NCBI RefSeq assembly: GCF_044142105.1
Contig: NZ_JBGTYM010000002.1
Span: forward strand, 619,893-683,892
Source: Pseudogemmobacter sp044142105
GTDB lineage: Bacteria; Pseudomonadota; Alphaproteobacteria; Rhodobacterales; Rhodobacteraceae
Direction of reading: 5' to 3'
DNA length: 64,000 nt
Below, in pieces: positions 58,146-64,000 of the stretch. A program made the position numbers and the translations under genes. The notes beneath the pieces were generated by a model that saw only the letters and a list, made by a program, of their open reading frames with translations, ran no database searches and was not told where the DNA came from. How positions within the stretch are numbered: position 1 is the stretch's first letter; every line of letters begins with the position of its first letter.

Positions 58146-59365
58146 ACGAGACGGCGCTTCTGGCGGCGGCCGGACGGGCCTTTGCCGGCGACCGGCCTGC
58201 GATCATCGGCGTGGCGGTTTCGGGCGGGGGAGATTCCCTCGCCCTTCTGCATCTGATGCAGCGGGTCGCGCCACAGGCGGGCTGGCGGGTCGAAGCGGCG
58301 ACGGTGGACCATGGCTTGCGCCCCGAAGCGGCGGCGGAGGCGAGGCAGGTCGCGGCGCTGTGCCGCGACTGGGGCATCGCACATGAGGTGCTGCGCTGGG
58401 CCGATCCGCAGGGGGTGGGCAATCTGATGGACCGGGCGCGGCGGGCACGGCGCGCGCTGCTGGCGGATTGGGCCGGGCGGCGTGGCATCGGCCATGTCGT
58501 GCTGGGCCATACCGCCGACGACCAGGCCGAGACGCTGCTGATGGGCCTGTCGCGCAGCGCCGGGCTGGACGGGCTGTCGGGGATGCGGCACGCGTTTCGC
58601 GAAGGCGGGGTGGTGTTCGGGCGGCCCTTGCTGGATATCCCGCGTCAGTTCTTGCGCGACTATCTGACCGGGCGGGGCATCGGTTGGATCGACGATCCCT
58701 CGAACGAGAACGAGGCGTTTACCCGCGTCCGGGCGCGCCGCGCGCTGAAGGCGCTGAAGCCCTTGGGCATCACCGTGGGCAAGCTGGCGGCGGTGGCGGA
58801 TCATCTGGACATGGCACGGTCGGCGCTTGAGGCCGCGACACAGGATGCGGCGCGGCGCTGCGTCACCGAGCGGGCGGGGGCGGTGCTTCTGGACCGGGCC
58901 GGGTTTCAGCGCGCGCCGATGGAGATCCAGCGCCGGGTGGCGCGTCAGGCGCTGTGCGGGCTGGTCGGGCCGGGCTATCCGCCGCGCGAGGCGGAACTGA
59001 ACCGGATTCTCGGAGTGCTGGCGGCGGGGGGCAAGGCCACGTTGCGCGGCACGCTGGTATCTGCCAGCGGTGGCGAGGCGGTCTTTCGCCGTGAGTGGCG
59101 GGCGGTGGCCGGGGTGACGGCGCGGCGCGGTGCGCTTTGGGACGGGCGTTGGACGGTCGAGGGGCCGTGGCAGGGAGATGAGGAGCTGCGCGCGCTGGGC
59201 GCGGCGGGCCTGCGGCACTGCCCCGCCTGGCGTGACACGGGCCTTGCGCGCGGCATTCTGGAGGTCACCCCGGCGATTTGGAGCGGCGAGCGGCTGATTG
59301 CCGCCCCTCTGGCCGGGCTTTCCGGCGGGTTTTCTGCGACATGCACGCCCTGTTTCCAGTCTTAA
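58136..59365 (+). CDS. tilS: tRNA(Ile)-lysidine synthase
   Basis: Changes C34 to lysidine in tRNA-Ile2 so that it reads AUA. The 409-residue product has the PP-loop SGGGDSLALL near residue 30, VDHGLRPEAAAEA near 60, GHTADDQAETLLMGLSRSAG near 123 and the DPSNEN motif near 183. GTG start inside the end of cpoB gives translational coupling. It precedes ftsH, the standard order. Confidence 0.94.
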   Translation: MPVDETALLAAAGRAFAGDRPAIIGVAVSGGGDSLALLHLMQRVAPQAGWRVEAATVDHGLRPEAAAEARQVAALCRDWGIAHEVLRWADPQGVGNLMDRARRARRALLADWAGRRGIGHVVLGHTADDQAETLLMGLSRSAGLDGLSGMRHAFREGGVVFGRPLLDIPRQFLRDYLTGRGIGWIDDPSNENEAFTRVRARRALKALKPLGITVGKLAAVADHLDMARSALEAATQDAARRCVTERAGAVLLDRAGFQRAPMEIQRRVARQALCGLVGPGYPPREAELNRILGVLAAGGKATLRGTLVSASGGEAVFRREWRAVAGVTARRGALWDGRWTVEGPWQGDEELRALGAAGLRHCPAWRDTGLARGILEVTPAIWSGERLIAAPLAGLSGGFSATCTPCFQS

Positions 59366-59458
59366 CTCTTATCGCATTGAACCCGGCCCACGATTGACTA
59401 TCTTGGGACCAAAGCCCGAAGGCGATTGCGCCTGCGCGGGCCGTTACGGGAGTCTCAT

Positions 59459-61378
59459 GTGAACAACGCACGCAACATCGCCTTCTGGGTCGTCCTGCTG
59501 CTGTTGATCCTGGCGCTTTTCAACCTGTTCTCGGGTGGCCAGGCAACTCTGAACGCGCGCAACCTGTCCTATTCCGATTTCATCACACAGGTCGAAGCCG
59601 GCAAGGTCGCCTCGGTCACGCTGGATGGCGAGCGCGTGACGATGAAGGGCACGGACGGCAACACCTATTCGACCATCAAGCCCGATGGCGAGATGCTGAC
59701 CGACAAGCTGATCGCCAAGGGCGTCGACGTGCAGGTGACGCCGCAGCAGCAATCGGGCTTCATGTCGCTGCTGATGACCTTCCTGCCCTTCCTCGTGCTG
59801 ATCGGGGTCTGGATCTATTTCATGAACCGGATGCAGGGCGGTGGGCGTGGCGGTGCCATGGGCTTTGGCAAGTCGAAGGCGAAGCTTCTGACCGAAAAGA
59901 ATGGCCGCGTCACCTTTGACGATGTGGCCGGCATCGACGAGGCCAAGGAAGAGCTGGAAGAGATCGTCGAATTCCTGCGCAACCCGCAGAAGTTCAGCCG
60001 CCTGGGCGGCAAGATCCCGAAAGGCGCGCTGCTGGTTGGCCCGCCCGGCACGGGTAAGACGCTGCTGGCCCGCGCGATCGCGGGCGAGGCCGGGGTGCCG
60101 TTCTTCACCATCTCCGGCTCGGACTTCGTGGAAATGTTCGTGGGCGTCGGCGCAAGCCGGGTGCGCGACATGTTCGAACAGGCCAAGAAGAACGCGCCCT
60201 GTATCGTCTTCATCGATGAAATCGACGCGGTGGGCCGCGCCCGTGGCGTCGGAATCGGCGGCGGCAATGACGAACGCGAGCAGACGCTGAACCAGCTTCT
60301 GGTGGAAATGGACGGGTTCGAGGCGAATGAGGGCGTGATCATCATCGCCGCCACCAACCGCAAGGATGTGCTGGACCCCGCGCTGCTGCGCCCCGGCCGC
60401 TTTGACCGCCAGATCCATGTGCCGAACCCGGACATCAAGGGCCGCGAGAAGATTCTCTCGGTCCATGCCCGCAAGGTGCCGCTGGGGCCGGATGTCGATC
60501 TGCGCACCATCGCCCGCGGCTCGCCCGGATTCTCGGGTGCCGATCTGATGAACCTGGTCAATGAGGCGGCGCTGATGGCCGCCCGCGTGGGCCGCCGCTT
60601 CGTGACCATGGACGATTTCGAGAATGCCAAGGACAAGGTGATGATGGGGGCCGAGCGTCGCAGCATGGTGCTGACGCCGGAACAGAAGGAAATGACCGCC
60701 TATCACGAGGCCGGCCATGCCATCGTCGGCATGTCGCTGCCGAAATGCGATCCGGTCTACAAGGCGACGATCATCCCGCGCGGCGGTGCCCTGGGCATGG
60801 TCATGTCGCTGCCGGAAATGGACCGGCTGAACTGGCACAAGGACCAATGCGAGCAGCGCATCGCCATGACCATGGCGGGCAAGGCGGCGGAAATCCTGAA
60901 ATACGGCGCCGAGGCGGTGTCGAACGGCCCCTCGGGCGATATCCAGCAGGCCAGCGCCCTGTCGCGGGCCATGGTTCTGCGCTGGGGCATGTCGGATGTG
61001 GTCGGCAATATCGATTATGCCGAGGCGGCCGAGGGCTATCAGGGCAATACCGGCGGTTTCTCGGTTTCGGCCGAGACCAAGCGGGCCATCGAACAGGAAG
61101 TGAAGCGCCTGATTGATGAGGGCTATGAGACCGCCCGCAAGATCCTGCTCGAACGGCAAGAGGATTGGGAGCGGCTGGCCAAGGGCCTGCTGGAATATGA
61201 AACCCTGACCGGCGACGAGATCCGCAAGGTCATCGCGGGCGAGAAGCTGGGCACGGGCGACGATGCCGACACACCGGCAGCCCCCGGCGGCGGCGCGCCT
61301 TCGGTGGCGGCGATCCCGAAGACCCGGCGTCCGCGCAAGCCGAAGCCCGGACCGGAGCCGGAACCGGCGCCTTTGTGA
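59459..61378 (+). CDS. ftsH: ATP-dependent zinc metalloprotease FtsH
   Basis: Membrane-bound AAA+ protease degrading membrane proteins and regulators such as LpxC or RpoH. The 639-residue product has two N-terminal helices (RNIAFWVVLLLLILALF and LLMTFLPFLVLIGVWIYF), Walker A GPPGTGKTLLARAIAGEAG near 195, Walker B CIVFIDEIDAVGRA, the second region of homology ending RPGRFDRQI, and the zinc motif HEAGHAIV near 417. GTG at 59459 has GGGAG upstream. A strong terminator follows. Confidence 0.97.
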   Translation: MNNARNIAFWVVLLLLILALFNLFSGGQATLNARNLSYSDFITQVEAGKVASVTLDGERVTMKGTDGNTYSTIKPDGEMLTDKLIAKGVDVQVTPQQQSGFMSLLMTFLPFLVLIGVWIYFMNRMQGGGRGGAMGFGKSKAKLLTEKNGRVTFDDVAGIDEAKEELEEIVEFLRNPQKFSRLGGKIPKGALLVGPPGTGKTLLARAIAGEAGVPFFTISGSDFVEMFVGVGASRVRDMFEQAKKNAPCIVFIDEIDAVGRARGVGIGGGNDEREQTLNQLLVEMDGFEANEGVIIIAATNRKDVLDPALLRPGRFDRQIHVPNPDIKGREKILSVHARKVPLGPDVDLRTIARGSPGFSGADLMNLVNEAALMAARVGRRFVTMDDFENAKDKVMMGAERRSMVLTPEQKEMTAYHEAGHAIVGMSLPKCDPVYKATIIPRGGALGMVMSLPEMDRLNWHKDQCEQRIAMTMAGKAAEILKYGAEAVSNGPSGDIQQASALSRAMVLRWGMSDVVGNIDYAEAAEGYQGNTGGFSVSAETKRAIEQEVKRLIDEGYETARKILLERQEDWERLAKGLLEYETLTGDEIRKVIAGEKLGTGDDADTPAAPGGGAPSVAAIPKTRRPRKPKPGPEPEPAPL

Positions 61379-61382
61379 TCCG

Positions 61383-61413
61383 AAAAGCCCCGCCATCGCG
61401 CGGGGCTTTTTCT
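61383..61413 (+). terminator. Intrinsic terminator after ftsH
   Basis: An 11-bp stem AAAAGCCCCGC/GCGGGGCTTTT (61383-61393 with 61400-61410) with a six-base loop, followed by further T and CTTT. It ends the Tol-Pal/tilS/ftsH transcript. Confidence 0.85.
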
Positions 61414-61462
61414 TTGCCGCGCGTGCCGCTAGCATCCGGTACAGAACTTGCCGGAGGCCCCG

Positions 61463-62449
61463 ATGATCACCGCCTATCGCGCGCAAGGGGCGCGGCTTGT
61501 GCCACTGGACCTGAACAGCCACAGCCTGCGCGAGGCGCTGTGGATCGATCTGGAGCATCCCACGGCCGCCGAGGAAGATGCGGTCGAGGCCGCTCTGGGC
61601 ATCGGCATCCCGACCCGCGAGGACATGCAGGAGATCGAGGCCTCGTCGCGGGTCTATGTCGAGGGGGGCGTGCTGTTCCTGACCGCGCAGGTCCTGGCGA
61701 CGCGCCCTGCCGGGATCGAAGCCGGGCTGGACATCGGCCCTGTCACCTTCGTGCTGATGCAGGACCGGCTGGTGACGGTGCATTACCACCATCCCGGCTC
61801 GTTCAAGTTCTTCGCCGACTGGGCGGCGCGGCATGACACGGCGCTGAATTGCGGCGTCAACGCGCTGCTCGGGCTCATGGAATCGGTGGTGGACCGGCTG
61901 GCCGATGTGCTGGAGGGGGAGGCGCGCAAGCTGGATGCGCTGTCGCGCAACATCTTCGACGGCAACCGCCCGGCCAGCCAGAGCGACCGGCTGAGCCTTG
62001 TCCTGCAACGGATCGGGCGGGCCGAAGATCTGAACGGCAAGGTCAAGGAAAGCCTGGCCACCGTGCTGCGGATGTTGAACGCGCTGGCGGTGCCGGGCTT
62101 GCAGGGTGTGCATCCGCTGCTGGCGGGGCTGGAGAAGGCGCAGCTCAAATCGCTGCTGCAGGATCTGAAATCGCTGCGCGAGGTCGCCGCGGCCCAGGCC
62201 GAGAAGATCCGCTTCCAGCTGGATGCGACGCTGGGCGTGATCAACATCCGACAATCCGACATCGTGAAACTGTTCTCGGTCGTGGCCTTCGTCTTCCTGC
62301 CGCCGACGCTGATCGCCAGCATCTATGGCATGAATTTCGACGTGATGCCCGAGCTGCGCTGGAGCTGGGGCTATCCGATGGCGCTGGTGGCCATGCTGGT
62401 TTCGGCCGTCCTGCCCTGGTTGTTCTTCCGCTGGAAGAAATGGCTGTGA
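61463..62449 (+). CDS. corA: CorA-family divalent cation transporter
   Basis: A 328-residue protein with a large cytoplasmic N-terminal domain, a long stalk helix, and two C-terminal helices separated by the signature YGMNFDVMPELRW, where GMN is the selectivity filter. Magnesium, zinc or cobalt may be carried. The N-terminal part starts MITAYRAQGARLVPLDLN. It overlaps the methyltransferase gene by ten bases. Confidence 0.9.
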   Translation: MITAYRAQGARLVPLDLNSHSLREALWIDLEHPTAAEEDAVEAALGIGIPTREDMQEIEASSRVYVEGGVLFLTAQVLATRPAGIEAGLDIGPVTFVLMQDRLVTVHYHHPGSFKFFADWAARHDTALNCGVNALLGLMESVVDRLADVLEGEARKLDALSRNIFDGNRPASQSDRLSLVLQRIGRAEDLNGKVKESLATVLRMLNALAVPGLQGVHPLLAGLEKAQLKSLLQDLKSLREVAAAQAEKIRFQLDATLGVINIRQSDIVKLFSVVAFVFLPPTLIASIYGMNFDVMPELRWSWGYPMALVAMLVSAVLPWLFFRWKKWL

Positions 62450-63210
62450 GCGACTGGAATCCGCCGCTCTATTCCGCTTTTCGCGCGCTGCGCCTGCGCC
62501 CCGCGCTGGATCTGTTGGCGCAGGTGCCGGCGCTGCCGGCTGGCGAGGTGATCGATCTTGGCTGCGGCGATGGCGCCGTGGCCGGCGCGTTGAAGGCGCG
62601 CTTTCCGGGCCATATCCTGCTGGGCGTTGATGCCAGCGCCGCCATGCTGGCCCGCGCCGAGGGCTATGATGCCAAGATGCTGGTCGATATCGCGGCCTGG
62701 ACCCCGGCGCGGGCGCCCGCACTGATCTTTTCGAACGCCGCGTTGCAATGGCTGGGGGCGCATGAGAGGCTGTTCCCACGCCTGGCCGGGCTGCTGGCGC
62801 CGGGCGGCGTGCTGGCCGTGCAGATGCCGCGCAACCATGTCGCGCCATCCCATGCGCTGATCCGCGATCTGGCGACGAAGCTGTTCCCCGACCGTTTCCC
62901 GCCCGGTCCCTTTGTGCCTTCGGTCGCCCCGCCAGAAGACTATTGGCGGCTTCTGGCGCCGCTGGGCCGGGTTTCGGTCTGGGAAAGCGAATATCTGCAA
63001 GAGCTTGACCCGGTGGACAGGGGCCACCCGGTGCGCCGCTTCACCGAAAGCACGGCGATGCGGCCTGTCATGGAGCGACTTTCTGACGCAGAGGTGACAG
63101 CGCTCACTGCGGCTTACGATGACTCTCTGATGCAGGCTTATCCGCTGTTGCCTTCGGGTGGGGCGCTGTTTCCGTTCCGCCGCCTGTTCCTGATCTTGCA
63201 AAGGTCCTGA
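62440..63210 (+). CDS. tam: Tam-like SAM-dependent methyltransferase
   Basis: A 256-residue class I methyltransferase with EVIDLGCGDGAVAGALKARF (motif I, near residue 34), LLGVDASAAMLARAE (motif II) and the post-core SNAALQWLGAHERLFPRLAG, typical of trans-aconitate 2-methyltransferase. WNPPLYSAFRALRLRPALDLL also matches Tam N-termini. Substrate assignment is by resemblance. Its start lies within the last codons of corA, implying coupled translation. Confidence 0.8.
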   Translation: MAVSDWNPPLYSAFRALRLRPALDLLAQVPALPAGEVIDLGCGDGAVAGALKARFPGHILLGVDASAAMLARAEGYDAKMLVDIAAWTPARAPALIFSNAALQWLGAHERLFPRLAGLLAPGGVLAVQMPRNHVAPSHALIRDLATKLFPDRFPPGPFVPSVAPPEDYWRLLAPLGRVSVWESEYLQELDPVDRGHPVRRFTESTAMRPVMERLSDAEVTALTAAYDDSLMQAYPLLPSGGALFPFRRLFLILQRS

Positions 63211-63213
63211 CGC

Positions 63214-63798
63214 ATGCCCGCCCTGAAACCGACCGAGTATTCCGGCATTGTCATCTGGCTTGGCACCCAGCGCCGTCCGGTCGAAAAGTTGGAGATTTTC
63301 GGCGAGGCGGTGGAGGAGATGCCGCTGACGCTGGGCGGCTATGCTGATGAGATTCACGCCGGTCTGACCCGGCCCTCCTGCAGCCGGGTCCGGACCCTGC
63401 ACCCGCTTGGCACCGAGATCCGCAATTCCCGCCAGCTTAGCCTGGTCTCGGCAGAGGAACTGGCCGAAGTGGCGGCGACCCTTGGCATGGATCGGCTCGA
63501 CCCGGCCTGGCTGGGGGCGAGCGTGGTGATATCCGGCCTGCCGGATTTCACCCATCTTCCGCCCTCGAGCCGGCTTCAGGGGCCGGATGGCGTGACGCTG
63601 GTCGTGGATATGGAGAACCGGCCCTGTCAGGAACCGGCGGTGACCATGGTCAAGGCGACCGGCGGGCTGGGCAGGGCGTTCAAATCCGCCGCCGAAGGCA
63701 AGCGTGGCGTCACGGCCTGGGTCGAACGTGCGGGCATGTTGCGCCAGGGCGACCGGCTGCGCCTGCATATTCCCGACCAGCGGGCCTGGGCCGGATGA
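63214..63798 (+). CDS. MOSC-domain protein
   Basis: A 194-residue protein of the MOSC (molybdenum cofactor sulfurase C-terminal) superfamily. GGYADEIHAGLTRPSCSRVR near residue 41, a beta-rich core and the conserved cysteine in VDMENRPCQEPAVTMVKATG near residue 131 support this. MOSC proteins transfer sulphur to molybdenum cofactor or detoxify N-hydroxy compounds; the specific role is not evident. It is four bases from the methyltransferase gene. Confidence 0.8.
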   Translation: MPALKPTEYSGIVIWLGTQRRPVEKLEIFGEAVEEMPLTLGGYADEIHAGLTRPSCSRVRTLHPLGTEIRNSRQLSLVSAEELAEVAATLGMDRLDPAWLGASVVISGLPDFTHLPPSSRLQGPDGVTLVVDMENRPCQEPAVTMVKATGGLGRAFKSAAEGKRGVTAWVERAGMLRQGDRLRLHIPDQRAWAG

Positions 63799-63924
63799 GC
63801 GGCGGGCCCGACCGGCGCCGCTGGCGCATTTCGGCCCGGAAGGTCGCAATCCGCCTTTGTGGCGGGCCGGACGCCCGCTATCACGTCGCAGACAGAACTT
63901 CACCGCCCCGGGGAGGAGCAAGAC

Positions 63925-64000
63925 ATGGCATTCAAGACTGACATTGAGATAGCGCGTGAGGCGCGGAAGCGTCCGATCCTTGAGATTGGGTCGCAGCTTG
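63925..64000 (+). CDS. fhs: Formate-tetrahydrofolate ligase, 5' end only
   Basis: The last 76 bases encode MAFKTDIEIAREARKRPILE followed by IGSQL, the recognisable N-terminus of Fhs, which makes 10-formyltetrahydrofolate from formate, THF and ATP. A strong GGAGGAG lies eight to fourteen bases upstream. The rest of the gene is beyond the window edge. Confidence 0.85.
   Translation, partial: MAFKTDIEIAREARKRPILEIGSQL

Noticed and set aside
59444..62848. A 1134-codon open frame antisense to ftsH, corA and the methyltransferase gene
   Set aside because: It is an open complement of high-GC genes with strong codon bias; its translation is His/Arg/Gln-rich low-quality sequence and the plus-strand genes are certain.
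1..64000. tRNA or rRNA genes and CRISPR arrays
   Set aside because: No T-arm plus acceptor combination outside coding sequence and no regularly spaced repeats were found on reading; the only tandem repeat is the 11-bp one at 40234.

Overview
The window is high-GC chromosomal DNA of an alphaproteobacterium, most likely family Rhodobacteraceae (Rhodobacter, Tabrizicola, Gemmobacter or Paracoccus relatives). The grounds are the gene content and order (miaB/phoH/ybeY/corC/lnt/metK, rpsA-ihfB, ruvCAB, ybgC-tolQRAB-pal-cpoB-tilS-ftsH), an Irr regulator, phosphatidylcholine synthase, two DUF1127 proteins, a CP4-like EPSP synthase, and a SAM/SAH riboswitch in front of metK, a class known essentially from Rhodobacterales. 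The exact genus cannot be fixed from sequence reading alone. Almost all of it is housekeeping; no tRNA, rRNA, CRISPR array, transposase or prophage was seen.

Layout. 0-6.4 kb: gdhA and fabA (convergent, shared terminator), irr, a glycosyltransferase-like protein, miaB, then an OmpA-like protein and a lipoprotein that share a cysteine module. 6.4-13.2 kb: phoH-ybeY-corC-lnt, the riboswitch-controlled metK, a DMT-type membrane protein, queF and a VOC protein. 13.2-24.5 kb: an MFS gene, trmB-aroA bracketed by two copies of a 17-bp palindrome, a solitary BchE-like radical SAM gene in reverse orientation, cmk, a secreted CHAT protease-like protein, a nitroreductase, rpsA and ihfB. The usual aroA-cmk-rpsA-ihfB order is therefore interrupted twice. 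24.5-32 kb: lapA-trpF-GNAT, DUF4394, trpB, a cassette of two secreted Asp-rich PepSY-like proteins with a membrane-anchored LuxR-type regulator, a group III truncated globin, DUF2237 and a secreted protein.

32-40 kb: ileS preceded by an attenuator-like leader, DUF1127 divergent from a LysR regulator with ogt, an EamA transporter, pcs, and DUF484-xerC. 40.1-42.2 kb is an accessory insertion: 11-bp tandem repeats, a decayed small frame, an AT-richer orphan membrane protein gene and a mosaic of palindromic repeats. 42.2-47.1 kb: fsa, priA, prmA, a small membrane protein and a second DUF1127. 47.4-50.8 kb: ruvC-ruvA-htpX-ruvB with a LexA-box-like promoter. 51-61.4 kb: an unknown gene, creA, then the complete Tol-Pal cell-envelope operon with tilS and ftsH. 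61.4-64 kb: a CorA transporter, a SAM methyltransferase, a MOSC protein and the first codons of formate-tetrahydrofolate ligase.

The strongest leads for something undescribed are the PepSY/PepSY/LuxR cassette, the twin palindromes around trmB-aroA, the orphan bchE, the CHAT protein placed before rpsA, the ileS leader and the AT-rich orphan gene with its repeat cluster. All functional statements are by recognition of family motifs; no database search was run.
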